In this document: piece after piece, positions 49,253-58,510 of the stretch
How positions within the stretch are numbered: the first letter of the stretch is position 1
How the letters are laid out: each line of letters starts with the position of its first letter
Source: Paraflavitalea devenefica
GTDB lineage: Bacteria; Bacteroidota; Bacteroidia; Chitinophagales; Chitinophagaceae
DNA: 64,000 nt
Direction of reading: 5' to 3'
NCBI RefSeq assembly: GCF_011759375.1
Contig: NZ_JAARML010000002.1
Location: 806,001-870,000 of the forward strand
Notes under the pieces: model-generated
What the model was told of the DNA's origin: nothing
Database searches by the model: none
What the model saw: the letters and a program-made list of their open reading frames with translations, nothing else
Made by a program: the position numbers and the translations under genes

Positions 49253-50914
49253 ATGAAGCGAACACTTGTGAAAACTATTTCCGTTTTAGGTCTTGTAGTC
49301 CTATGTCATCAGGCAAGTGCCCAATATCCTACCATACCTCAAGATGTACAAAAAGCTTCTGACTCCCTGCTGAATGCCGCACGTGTACGTTCGGATGAAG
49401 CATGGGCAAAAGCATTACCCATTATCAAAGAAGAAGCGACAAAGGGAAAGCCTTATATACCCTGGGCGGGCAAAGCTGATGACCTGCCCCAGGCATCCAT
49501 ACCTGCTTTTCCCGGTGCGGAAGGTGGTGGTAAATATACTTTCGGAGGACGTGGCGGTAAGGTGCTGGTGGTGACCAACCTGGATGATGATGGCCCCGGT
49601 AGTTTACGCTGGGCCTGTGAACAGGGTGGTGCGCGTACCATCGTATTTAATGTAGCGGGTATCATCCGGTTAAAAACACCATTGATCATCCGTGCACCGT
49701 ATATTACTATTGCCGGGCAAACAGCGCCGGGCGATGGGGTTTGTGTGGCTGGTGAAACAGTATGGATCAACACCCATGATGTGATCATCCGCTTTATGCG
49801 TTTCCGCCGTGGTGAAACATGGGTGGGCAGAAGGGATGATGCTATTGGTGGTAATCCCATTGGTAATATTATGATTGACCACGTATCGGCCAGTTGGGGA
49901 TTGGATGAGAACATGAGTATGTACCGCCATATGTACAATGACAGTACCGGCGCTATTGAACAAAAGCTGCCTACCGTGAATATTACCATTCAGAATTCCA
50001 TCTTTGCAGAAGCGCTGGATACCTGGAACCACTCATTCGGCAGTACGCTGGGCGGGGAGAACTGTACGTTCATGCGCAACCTGTGGGCCAACAATACAGG
50101 CCGTAATCCTTCCATCGGCTGGTATGGTACGTTCAATTTTGTGAACAATGTGGTGTTCAACTGGGTGCACCGTTCTATGGATGGCAGTGATTACCGCGGG
50201 CTGTTCAATATTATCAATAACTATTACCAGCCAGGCCCTGCTACGCCAAAGACCTCACTGGTAGGTCATCGTATTCTCAAGCCAGAGAGCGGTCGCAGCA
50301 AGCTCAAATACCATGTATATGGCCGTGCCTATGTAAATGGCAATATCATGGAAGGCTATGATGCTATTACCAAAGACAATTGGGATGGTGGCGTGCAGGT
50401 AGAAGATGAGCCCAACACAGGTGAGCATAAAGCCTATATGAAATGGGACAAGCCATTGCCCATGCCCGCTATTACAATTGTAGAAACCAAACAGGCGCGG
50501 GAATATGTACTGGCCAATGCAGGCGCTATATTGCCTAAAAGGGACCCTGTGGATAGCAGGGTTACAGAACAGGTAAGAACGGGTAAGATCGCGTATAAAG
50601 AAGATGTTAAGCTGCCGGAAACACAATTCAAGCACCGCCGGTTGCCGCTGGATTCCTATAAGCAGGGTATCATTACCGATGTGAGCCAGGTAGGCGGTTA
50701 TCCCGAATACAAAGGCACGCCTTACAAAGACAGCGATAATGATGGCATTCCTGATGCTTATGAAAAGCAACATGGATTAAATGCCAATAATGCGGCGGAT
50801 GCTGCCCAGTATGCTAAGAGCAAAAGCGGTTATACCAATATTGAAGAATACCTGAATAGTGTGGTGCCGGCCAAAAATGTACAGCCGGTAGTAACAGCGA
50901 AAAGAGCTTTTTAA
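49253..50914 (+). CDS. PL1 pectate lyase
   Basis: 553 aa. Signal peptide (SVLGLVVLCHQASAQ); the PL1 beta-helix begins at FPGAEGGGKYTFGGRGGKVLVVTNLDDDGPGSLRWACEQGGARTIVFNVAGIIRL, with NIMIDHVSASWGLDENMS (the conserved DH/SxSW region). The C-terminus has a calcium-binding DSDNDGIPDAYEKQHGL repeat and GYTNIEEYLNSV, typical of this Bacteroidota subgroup. It cleaves polygalacturonate by beta-elimination, probably at the cell surface or in the periplasm, generating oligomers for the SusC/SusD pair encoded just upstream. Confidence 0.88.
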   Translation: MKRTLVKTISVLGLVVLCHQASAQYPTIPQDVQKASDSLLNAARVRSDEAWAKALPIIKEEATKGKPYIPWAGKADDLPQASIPAFPGAEGGGKYTFGGRGGKVLVVTNLDDDGPGSLRWACEQGGARTIVFNVAGIIRLKTPLIIRAPYITIAGQTAPGDGVCVAGETVWINTHDVIIRFMRFRRGETWVGRRDDAIGGNPIGNIMIDHVSASWGLDENMSMYRHMYNDSTGAIEQKLPTVNITIQNSIFAEALDTWNHSFGSTLGGENCTFMRNLWANNTGRNPSIGWYGTFNFVNNVVFNWVHRSMDGSDYRGLFNIINNYYQPGPATPKTSLVGHRILKPESGRSKLKYHVYGRAYVNGNIMEGYDAITKDNWDGGVQVEDEPNTGEHKAYMKWDKPLPMPAITIVETKQAREYVLANAGAILPKRDPVDSRVTEQVRTGKIAYKEDVKLPETQFKHRRLPLDSYKQGIITDVSQVGGYPEYKGTPYKDSDNDGIPDAYEKQHGLNANNAADAAQYAKSKSGYTNIEEYLNSVVPAKNVQPVVTAKRAF

Positions 50915-50938
50915 GCGTGAAGTCATGAATCTTCTTCC

Positions 50939-50968
50939 CCGCAGTGTCTCCTGAAAGGGACGCTGCGG
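50939..50968. repeat. REP-like hairpin
   Basis: CCGCAGTGTCTCC and GGGACGCTGCGG pair imperfectly around TGAAA. The arms equal those of the element inside the GH28 gene at 38242-38290, which identifies a dispersed family. Confidence 0.6.
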
Positions 50969-50994
50969 ACGACAACAACATAATTACTTGCTGC

Positions 50995-51029
50995 TTTGCC
51001 CCTGCTATTGATGGGGGCAAAGTCTTTTT
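50995..51029 (+). terminator. Intrinsic terminator after the PL1 gene
   Basis: TTTGCCCC (50995-51002) pairs with GGGGCAAA (51014-51021), followed by GTCTTTTTA. It separates the SusC/SusD/PL1 block from the next genes, which may therefore need their own promoter or read-through. Confidence 0.75.
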
Positions 51030-51078
51030 AAGCAGGACGCCGGAACCAGTTAAATTCGGGTATAAAACAGATTGAACA

Positions 51079-54000
51079 TTGAGCGGCAAACGTCATAATA
51101 TCCTTGTTATAAGCAGTTTTTTCCTGCTTCACCAGGCAGCCCTGGCCCAGAAAGGCGTCAAGCCTCCACCGGCGCCGGTATTTACAGATGCCAACAGGCA
51201 ATTGCAGTATACGCCAGACTCCCTGGGTAACCGGGTGCTTGATTTTTCTTACTGCGGTTATGCTTCCGGGGAAAAAGCCATTCCGGAGGCGCCTGTTAAG
51301 ATAGTAGTACCACCTGTCAATGGCGATGCCACGGCAGCCATACAATCTGCCCTTGATCATGTAAGTGGTTTGCCGGTGGATAAAGCCGGTATCCGGGGCG
51401 CTGTATTGTTACAGCAGGGCGTATATCATGTAAATGGAAGCTTGCTCCTGCGTGCTTCGGGCGTAGTATTGCGGGGAAGCGGTTATGGTGAGAAGGGATC
51501 CATTATTGCCGGCGATGGTAAAGACCGGGAAACACTGATTAAGATAGGGGGGAAGAAAGACATTGTATTACAAACGCCGGTAGCTATAACGGATGAATAT
51601 GTACCTGTGAATGCCACTGCTATTCGTGTAGCTACTCCCCATACTTTTAAAGCAGGCGACCAGGTAATGGTCACCCGACCTTGTACCGCCGCATGGATTG
51701 CGGCCTTAGGTACTGGTCATTTTGGCGGCGGTATCACCGCCCTTGGATGGAAGTCCGGGCAGCGGGAATTGCAATGGTACCGGAACATTGTATCGGTGAA
51801 TGGGAATACCATCGTGCTGGATGTGCCACTTACTACGGCATTGGATCGGCAATATGGTGGCGCTACCATTGCCGCTTATACCTGGCCGGGAAAGATCACG
51901 CATACCGGCATTGAAAATGTGCAACTGGTATCTGCTTATGATACCAATAATCCAAAAGATGAAGACCATCGCTGGATGGCCATCACTATCAACAATACAC
52001 AGGATGCCTGGGTGCGGCAGGTAAGCTTCCGGCATTTTGCCGGATCGGCGGTAGCGATCTATGAAAAGGCGACCCGCATTACGGTGGAAGATTGCCAATC
52101 ACTGCAGCCTGTTTCAGAGATTGGCGGCGAAAGACGCAATACCTTTTTTACAGCAGGGCAGCAAACCCTGTTTCAGCGTTGCTATGCGGAATATGGTATG
52201 CATGATTTTGCTACGGGGTTTTGTGCGGCTGGTCCCAATGCTTTTGTACAGTGTGAATCACACCTGCCCTACAGATTCAGCGGTGGTATTGACAGTTGGA
52301 GCGCCGGCGTGCTGTTTGATGTGGTACAGGTAGACGGACAAGCCATCAGTTTTATGAACCGTGGACAGGACGGGCAGGGCGCCGGATGGAATATTGCCAA
52401 CAGTGTGTTGTGGAATTGCAGTGCCTCGCGTATTGATTGCTATAAACCTCCTACGGCCAATAACTGGGCCTTTGGTTCCTGGAGCCAGTTTGCCGGTGAT
52501 GGTTACTGGGGCGAATCTAACAACAGCATAGAACCACGCAGTTTATATTACAGGCAGTTACAGCAACGTATAGGAGACGCAGCCAGGGAGCGTGTACAGG
52601 TAATGCCCATAGAAACAGAAGCTTCCAGCAGTCCCTCCGTGGAAGTAGCTTTACAACTCACCAAACAATCAGTGTCGCCTGCCAAAACCTTATTATCATT
52701 TATCGATGAAGCGGCGCAGCGGCAACCGGTCAATACCGATCCCAAAGGAGTGAAGACCATTCAGGAGATTGTTCATAAGCAACCCTCCGCAGCAGCTTTT
52801 GCCGGCGCCCTGCATGTGCAGAATGGCTGGCTGTTGCGTGGCGCACAACTCATAACCGGTGGTAAAACTGAAGTGCCCTGGTGGACAGGCAGCGCCCGGC
52901 CCTATGGTGTAGACAAAGCCAAGCCTGCGATTACCCGTTTTGTGCCCGGCAGAACAGGAGAGGGCTTAACAGATGACCTGGATGCCCTGACCGATTCCAT
53001 GAAGGAGGCTAATATTCTTTCGCTGGAACACAATTATGGGTTGTGGTATGAGCGCAGGCGGGATGACCATGAACGCATCCGCCGTATGGACGGAGATGTA
53101 TGGGCGCCTTTCTACGAGCTGCCCTTTGCCCGCAGTGGTGAGGAAACCGCCTGGGATGGATTGAGCAAATACGATCTTACTAAATACAATTACTGGTACT
53201 GGAACCGCCTGCAACAATTTGCCACACTGGCCGACCAAAAAGGGCTGGTGCTGGTGAACCAGCATTATTTCCAGCACAATATCATTGAAGCAGGCGCGCA
53301 TTATGCCGACTTCCCCTGGCGGCCTGCCAATAACATCAACAATACCGGTTTCCCCGAGCCGCCGCCATATGCGGGTGATAAGCGTATTTTCATGGCCGAA
53401 CAGTTCTATGATACCAGTCACCCCGTGCGCCGTGCTTTACACAAAACCTATATCCGCCAATGCCTGAACAACTTTGTCAATAACAACGGCGTCATTCATC
53501 TCATAGGCGCAGAGTTTACCGGCCCTTTACACTTCGTGCAGTTCTGGCTGGATGAAATTGCGGCCTGGGAAAAAGAGACCGGTAAGCAAGCGATCATTGG
53601 CTTAAGCACTACCAAAGATGTGCAGGATGCCATCCTGGCCGATCCTGTGCGTGCGGCCGTAGTGGATGTCATTGATATCCGTTACTGGTATTACCAGCAG
53701 GATGGAAAAGCGTATGCACCACTGGGTGGGCAAAACCTGGCGCCGCGGCAGCATGCCCGGCTGCTGAAACCCGAATCCGGTTCACCTGCTACGGTATACA
53801 GGGCAGTAGCTGAATACAAACAACGCTACCCGGATAAAGCAGTCATTTATAATGGCGATGGGTATAACCTCAGCGGATGGGCGGTACTAATGGCCGGTGG
53901 TTCCATGCCTGACCTTACTATTGGTGATACCAATTTCCTGCGCGCGGTGGCTACCATGCAGCCATTGGTATCAAAAGAGGCGCTGGTAAGAGCATGGGTA

Positions 54001-54216
54001 TTACACAATGCACAAACCGGTTATGTTGTATATGACCTGGCAAAAGATAAGGGAACGGTGGAAGCATCCGTTGATGCAGGTAGTTATACAGTAGCATGGA
54101 TCAATGGACATAATGGTACTGTACGTACTACAAAAGAAACGGTGAAAGGAGGGAAGGGGGTCAAGGTTGCAAAACCTGATCGCGGTAACTGGATATTATG
54201 GTTGAAGAAAAGATAA
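51079..54216 (+). CDS. Secreted beta-helix protein (DUF6298/DUF4955-like) of the pectin locus
   Basis: 1045 aa. It appears to start at a TTG codon (51079); the in-frame codon two places before is a stop and no ATG lies between, and MSGKRHNILVISSFFLLHQAALAQ is a good signal peptide. The N-terminal half is a pectate-lyase-type beta-helix (ATAAIQSALDHVSGLPVDKAGIRGAVLLQQGVYHVNGSLLLRASGVVLRGSG). The second half (GVDKAKPAITRFVPGRTGEG onward; NILSLEHNYGLWYERRRDDHERIRRMDGDVWAPFYELPFARSG...) resembles the DUF6298/DUF4955-type module of Bacteroidota pectin loci. The enzymatic activity is unknown; tandem catalytic modules are possible. Confidence 0.65.
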   Translation: MSGKRHNILVISSFFLLHQAALAQKGVKPPPAPVFTDANRQLQYTPDSLGNRVLDFSYCGYASGEKAIPEAPVKIVVPPVNGDATAAIQSALDHVSGLPVDKAGIRGAVLLQQGVYHVNGSLLLRASGVVLRGSGYGEKGSIIAGDGKDRETLIKIGGKKDIVLQTPVAITDEYVPVNATAIRVATPHTFKAGDQVMVTRPCTAAWIAALGTGHFGGGITALGWKSGQRELQWYRNIVSVNGNTIVLDVPLTTALDRQYGGATIAAYTWPGKITHTGIENVQLVSAYDTNNPKDEDHRWMAITINNTQDAWVRQVSFRHFAGSAVAIYEKATRITVEDCQSLQPVSEIGGERRNTFFTAGQQTLFQRCYAEYGMHDFATGFCAAGPNAFVQCESHLPYRFSGGIDSWSAGVLFDVVQVDGQAISFMNRGQDGQGAGWNIANSVLWNCSASRIDCYKPPTANNWAFGSWSQFAGDGYWGESNNSIEPRSLYYRQLQQRIGDAARERVQVMPIETEASSSPSVEVALQLTKQSVSPAKTLLSFIDEAAQRQPVNTDPKGVKTIQEIVHKQPSAAAFAGALHVQNGWLLRGAQLITGGKTEVPWWTGSARPYGVDKAKPAITRFVPGRTGEGLTDDLDALTDSMKEANILSLEHNYGLWYERRRDDHERIRRMDGDVWAPFYELPFARSGEETAWDGLSKYDLTKYNYWYWNRLQQFATLADQKGLVLVNQHYFQHNIIEAGAHYADFPWRPANNINNTGFPEPPPYAGDKRIFMAEQFYDTSHPVRRALHKTYIRQCLNNFVNNNGVIHLIGAEFTGPLHFVQFWLDEIAAWEKETGKQAIIGLSTTKDVQDAILADPVRAAVVDVIDIRYWYYQQDGKAYAPLGGQNLAPRQHARLLKPESGSPATVYRAVAEYKQRYPDKAVIYNGDGYNLSGWAVLMAGGSMPDLTIGDTNFLRAVATMQPLVSKEALVRAWVLHNAQTGYVVYDLAKDKGTVEASVDAGSYTVAWINGHNGTVRTTKETVKGGKGVKVAKPDRGNWILWLKKR

Positions 54217-54221
54217 ACTGG

Positions 54222-55616
54222 ATGAAGCGCATACAAATTGTCATAGCATTATTAGTGGTAACAATGGGCCTGCAGGCACAGGTAAAACCCTTGCCTAAGC
54301 TGAAGGTATCATCCAATGGAAGGTATTTCACTACGCAATCGGGTCAACCTTTCTTCTGGCTGGGTGATACCGGCTGGTTATTGTTTATTAAGCTCACACG
54401 GGAAGAAGCGGTACAATACCTCGAACAGCGGAAACAACAAGGATTTAATGTGATACAGGTAATGGTATTGCACGATGTGCGCAAAGCCGTGAATGTATAT
54501 GGCGATTCGGCCCTTCTCCACCAGAACGTCGCAACGCCTGCCATTACCAAAGGCAATAATTTCAGCGATGCTGCCCAATATGATTTCTGGGACCATGTGG
54601 ATTATGTGATTGACCAGGCAGCGCAGCGGGGCCTGTACATGGCGCTGGTGCCGGTATGGGGTACCAATGTCAAGAATGGATGGGTACCGGTAGCTGCTGC
54701 TAAACAGTATGCCAGTTTCCTGGGTAACCGCTATAAAAACAAATCGAATATTATCTGGCTCAATGGTGGTGATATTCCGGGTAGTGATTCCATCAATACC
54801 TGGAAGCAGATCGGCAGAACACTCCGCGCCACCGATAAGAACCACCTCATTACCTTCCACCCGCGTGGCCGTACCACTTCTTCCCGCTGGTTTCACCAGG
54901 AGTCGTGGCTTGACTTTAATATGTTCCAATCGGGCCACCGCAATTATGTGCAGGATACCAGCAAGGGCGAAACGCATTACGGGGAAGACAACTGGAAGTA
55001 CGTTGATGAAGATTATGCCAAAAGACCTGTAAAACCTACGTTCGATGGAGAGCCTTCCTATGAAGGCATTCCACAGGGATTACATGATACTACCCAGCCT
55101 TACTGGAATGACAATGATGTGCGCCGCTATGCTTACTGGAGTGTGCTGGCCGGTGGGGCTGGTTTTACCTATGGTCATAATGCGGTAATGCAGTTCTTCC
55201 ATGCCGGTGATGCGGGCAGCGCTTACGGTGCTGAAAAATACTGGCAGCCTGCTATGCAGGACCCCGGTGCGCTACAAATGAAATATGTGAAAGAGCTGCT
55301 ATTGTCAAAACCTTATTTGGAAAGAATTCCCGATCAATCGCTGGTGGCTGATAATGGTGAATGGTATGAAAGGGTAGTGGCTTCGCGCGGTAATAACTAT
55401 GCTTTGTTGTATACCTATACCGGTAATAAGTTTAAAGTAGTAATGGGAAAGATCAGTGGCGCCAAAGTGCGGGCTTACTGGTTTAATCCTAAAGATGGTA
55501 CTACACAGCCTGCCGGTACCACAGATAATACCGGCGTGAAAGAATTTGATCCGCCGGGCGGGAAAAAGGAGGGGAATGACTGGGTGCTGATATTGGAGGG
55601 AGCTAGTGGTAAGTAG
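54222..55616 (+). CDS. GH140-type (DUF4038) apiosidase-like glycosidase
   Basis: 464 aa. The ATG at 54222 starts MKRIQIVIALLVVTMGLQAQ; an in-frame ATG at 54198 overlaps the previous gene. The DUF4038 TIM barrel is complete: FTTQSGQPFFWLGDTGWLLF, EEAVQYLEQRKQQGFNVIQVMVLHD, IIWLNGGDIPG (D184 as acid) and PTFDGEPSYEGIP (E277). In characterised members GH140 removes apiose from rhamnogalacturonan II side chains, so this gene supports RG-II as a target. The last residues and the stop codon lie in a palindromic repeat that begins at 55601. Confidence 0.85.
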   Translation: MKRIQIVIALLVVTMGLQAQVKPLPKLKVSSNGRYFTTQSGQPFFWLGDTGWLLFIKLTREEAVQYLEQRKQQGFNVIQVMVLHDVRKAVNVYGDSALLHQNVATPAITKGNNFSDAAQYDFWDHVDYVIDQAAQRGLYMALVPVWGTNVKNGWVPVAAAKQYASFLGNRYKNKSNIIWLNGGDIPGSDSINTWKQIGRTLRATDKNHLITFHPRGRTTSSRWFHQESWLDFNMFQSGHRNYVQDTSKGETHYGEDNWKYVDEDYAKRPVKPTFDGEPSYEGIPQGLHDTTQPYWNDNDVRRYAYWSVLAGGAGFTYGHNAVMQFFHAGDAGSAYGAEKYWQPAMQDPGALQMKYVKELLLSKPYLERIPDQSLVADNGEWYERVVASRGNNYALLYTYTGNKFKVVMGKISGAKVRAYWFNPKDGTTQPAGTTDNTGVKEFDPPGGKKEGNDWVLILEGASGK

Positions 55617-55667
55617 CAAGTGGCTAGTGGGGATAGTCCACTCGCTACTCGCCATTTACCACTAGCT
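55601..55667. repeat. 67-bp palindromic repeat overlapping the GH140 stop codon
   Basis: AGCTAGTGGTAAGTAGCAAG... and its inverted copy ending in ACCACTAGCT (55658-55667) form a long hairpin. The TAG stop (55614-55616) of the GH140 gene is in the left arm, so the repeat supplies its final codons. It is related to the element at 40708-40761. Confidence 0.65.
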
Positions 55668-55682
55668 GTTTAATTGAATTGC

Positions 55683-56585
55683 ATGAAGAACTATCTATAC
55701 ATACTTGGTTTGCTCCTGGCTTCCTGTGGTACACAGAAAGAAGTATATATGTTCACCTCCTTCCATGAGCCGGCCAATGAAGGGCTGCGCTTCCTGTACA
55801 GCCAGGATGGTTATCACTGGAAGGAGGCGGGTAAAACATTCCTGAAACCGGAGACCGGACTGCAAAAGGTGATGCGCGATCCTTCTATCGCTCAGGGACC
55901 CGACGGTACCTTTCATCTCGTGTGGACCAGTAGCTGGCGGGGAGATAAAGGGTTTGGTTATGCATCTTCCAAAGACCTGGTGCACTGGAGTGAGCAACGT
56001 TTCATCCCGGTGATGGAAACAGAACCTTCCACGGTGAATGTATGGGCGCCTGAATTGTTTTATGATGCGGACAGTAAACAGTTTATCATCATCTGGGCAT
56101 CGGCCATACCGGGCCGGTTCGACCGGGGTATTGAAGAAGACAGCAATAACCACCGCCTATATGTGACTGCCACGCCTGATTTTAAAACATTCAGTCCCAC
56201 CAAACTTTTCCTTGATCCCGGTTTCAGTGTGATTGATGCGGTGATCGTAAAGAAAGCTGATCATGACTATGTACTGGTGCTGAAAGACAATACCCGTCCC
56301 AACAGGAATATTAAAGTAGCCTATGGCAGCAGTGCCCTGGGTCCCTATACCAACGTGACGGCTGCTTTTACAGATTCCTTTACCGAAGGGCCGTCTGTAG
56401 TAAAGACAGGTAAGGAATGGCTGATCTATTTTGATACCTACCGCGAGAAGAAATATGATGCTGTGAAAACTACCGACTTTAAAACCTTCACGCCGCTGAA
56501 GGAGGAGATCAGTGTGCCGGAAGGACATAAACATGGAACGATATTCAAAGTGAAGCAGCAAGTGCTGAAGAAAATATTGCATTAA
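55683..56585 (+). CDS. GH43 family glycosidase lipoprotein
   Basis: 300 aa. Start MKNYLYILGLLLASCGTQKEV with a lipobox; an in-frame ATG 9 nt earlier is less likely. The GH43 triad is seen as RDPSIAQ (base D), SVIDAVIV (D) and FTEGPSVV (acid E). The family contains arabinofuranosidases, xylosidases and galactosidases; in pectin loci the substrate is usually arabinan or arabinose side chains. It is anchored in the membrane by lipid and lies 2 nt before the next gene. Confidence 0.82.
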   Translation: MKNYLYILGLLLASCGTQKEVYMFTSFHEPANEGLRFLYSQDGYHWKEAGKTFLKPETGLQKVMRDPSIAQGPDGTFHLVWTSSWRGDKGFGYASSKDLVHWSEQRFIPVMETEPSTVNVWAPELFYDADSKQFIIIWASAIPGRFDRGIEEDSNNHRLYVTATPDFKTFSPTKLFLDPGFSVIDAVIVKKADHDYVLVLKDNTRPNRNIKVAYGSSALGPYTNVTAAFTDSFTEGPSVVKTGKEWLIYFDTYREKKYDAVKTTDFKTFTPLKEEISVPEGHKHGTIFKVKQQVLKKILH

Positions 56586-56587
56586 TT

Positions 56588-58429
56588 ATGATCACAAAAC
56601 ATAAGCTACTGTTGCTGTTATTGATGGGTTGCGCTGTGGCAGGCCAGGCGCAGCAGGATACGGTGCGTTATACCGGCAGTACGCTGGTGAAGGTGGATTA
56701 CCATGATGGCCGGTTGCCGTTGGCAATGGGCGTGCACAATATACAGGTAGTGCGGGCGCACCGCGACCTGAAAGAAGCCAGGCATAGCTTTGGCTGGACC
56801 TATAACCATGCGCCCATGCTGGCTTACTGGAATAATACATTTTACCTGGAATACCTCAGCAACCCGGTGGGCGAGCATGTGCCTCCGGGACAAACCTTGC
56901 TGGTGACCTCCAAAGATGGCTATCGCTGGAGTGATCCCGTTATTATTTTTCCTCCCTATAAAGTCCCCGATGGATTTAAGAAACCGGAGCGGAAAGGAGT
57001 AGCCAACAACCTGTATGCGGTGATGCACCAGCGTATGGGCTTCTATACTGCCTTCAATAAAAAATTACTGGCGCTGGCCTATTATGGCATTGCTATGGAT
57101 AATAAAGATGATCCCAATGATGGCAATGGTATCGGCCGGGTAGTACGGGAAATAAAAGCCGATGGCAGTTATGGCCCCATTTATTTTATCCGGTACAACC
57201 ACGACTTCAATGAAAAGAACAGTACTTACCCCTTTTATAAAAGCAGCAAAGACAAAGCTTTTGTAGCAGCCTGTGATGAGTTGCTGTCCAAGCCATTGAT
57301 GATGCAGCAATGGAATGAGGAAGCTGACAGGAATGATCCGCTGATACCCGTAAAGAAAGAATACAAGGCCCTGAGTTTCTATCACCTGCCCGATGGTCGT
57401 GCAGTAGGATTATGGAAGCATGCGCTTACGTCCATCAGCACCAATGATGGAAAAAGCTGGTTGTATAATCCACTCCGGGCGCCGGGATTTGTGAACAGCA
57501 ATGCCAAGATATGGGGACAGCGGACCAGCGATGGCAAATATGCGACTGTATACAATCCTTCAGAATTCCGTTGGCCCCTGGCCCTTTCTCTGAGTGATGA
57601 CGGACTGCATTACAACAACCTGCTGCTGGTGAATGGGGAGATTTCGCCCATGCGCTATGGCGGTAATTATAAGTCCTATGGCCCGCAGTATGTGCGGGGT
57701 ATACAGGAAGGGGATGGCATTCCGCCCGATGGTAAACTGTGGGTTACCTACAGCATGAATAAAGAAGATATCTGGATTGCTTCCGTACCGGTGCCTGTAA
57801 GGGATAAAGAAACAAAGGCGGTGGAGGAGACCTTTGCCCAATTGCCGGCAGGGGAGGAACTGCAATACTGGAATATTTATAGCCCGGTGTGGGCGCCTGT
57901 ATCGGTAGAACAAACAATTGCTGGGGAAGCCCTGGTGCTTAAAGATGGTGATGCACATGATTATGCCAGGGCGGAAAGATTATTGCCGGCTGCTGCAAAA
58001 ATGCAACTGGAATTTTCGGTTACCCCTACACAGGCCAATCATGGTCAATTGGATATTGAACTACAGGATGCACTGGGGGAGGCGGGCGTTCGGTTTACGT
58101 TTGGGGCAGATAGTACCCTGCAATCTAAATCAGGTGCGCGGTACCGGACCTTGCTGAAGTATACGCCGGGCACTACCTATCACATCCGGGTAAATATCAA
58201 TACAGCCGCGCGTATGTATACCATGAACATCAACGGCAAGGATATTAACCCGCAGCTATTGTTTGCTCCCCTGCATACAGTGGAGCGGATCGTATTCCGT
58301 ACGGGAGAAGTGCGGCGGTTTCCCACGCCGGATACACCGGCTGACAATTTCACCGACCTGCCGGATGCCGGAAAGCGGGTGCCGGAAGCGGTGTATAGTA
58401 TTGGGTACCTGAAGGCGAAAGCACAATAA
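56588..58429 (+). CDS. Secreted sialidase-like (BNR) beta-propeller with C-terminal jelly-roll
   Basis: 613 aa. Signal peptide (LLLLMGCAVAGQAQ). Asp-box/BNR motifs appear as TSKDGYRWSDP, STNDGKSWLYN and SLSDDGLHYNN, typical of sialidase-fold propellers. From about residue 455 there is a concanavalin/LamG-like domain (EFSVTPTQANHGQLDIELQDALGEAGVRFTFG...RVNINTAARMYTMNINGKDI). The substrate cannot be inferred from the motifs alone: sialidase-fold enzymes also act on Kdo-type and uronic sugars found in RG-II, a possibility here. No catalytic tyrosine/arginine triad was assigned. Confidence 0.6.
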   Translation: MITKHKLLLLLLMGCAVAGQAQQDTVRYTGSTLVKVDYHDGRLPLAMGVHNIQVVRAHRDLKEARHSFGWTYNHAPMLAYWNNTFYLEYLSNPVGEHVPPGQTLLVTSKDGYRWSDPVIIFPPYKVPDGFKKPERKGVANNLYAVMHQRMGFYTAFNKKLLALAYYGIAMDNKDDPNDGNGIGRVVREIKADGSYGPIYFIRYNHDFNEKNSTYPFYKSSKDKAFVAACDELLSKPLMMQQWNEEADRNDPLIPVKKEYKALSFYHLPDGRAVGLWKHALTSISTNDGKSWLYNPLRAPGFVNSNAKIWGQRTSDGKYATVYNPSEFRWPLALSLSDDGLHYNNLLLVNGEISPMRYGGNYKSYGPQYVRGIQEGDGIPPDGKLWVTYSMNKEDIWIASVPVPVRDKETKAVEETFAQLPAGEELQYWNIYSPVWAPVSVEQTIAGEALVLKDGDAHDYARAERLLPAAAKMQLEFSVTPTQANHGQLDIELQDALGEAGVRFTFGADSTLQSKSGARYRTLLKYTPGTTYHIRVNINTAARMYTMNINGKDINPQLLFAPLHTVERIVFRTGEVRRFPTPDTPADNFTDLPDAGKRVPEAVYSIGYLKAKAQ

Positions 58430-58431
58430 GT

Positions 58432-58461
58432 GCTGCGAGCTTTGAGCTACGAGCCGCGAGC
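58432..58461. repeat. Short repeat (GAGCTACGAGC type)
   Basis: GCTGCGAGCTTTGAGCTACG followed by AGCCGCGAGC is a set of GAGC-containing tandem half-sites with self-complementary potential. It lies directly after a stop codon, like the other elements, and is probably another dispersed family. Confidence 0.4.
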
Positions 58462-58510
58462 AAAATACAGGCATCAGTGGTTGGCAATAGCTAAAAAGTA
58501 AAATAAGACA

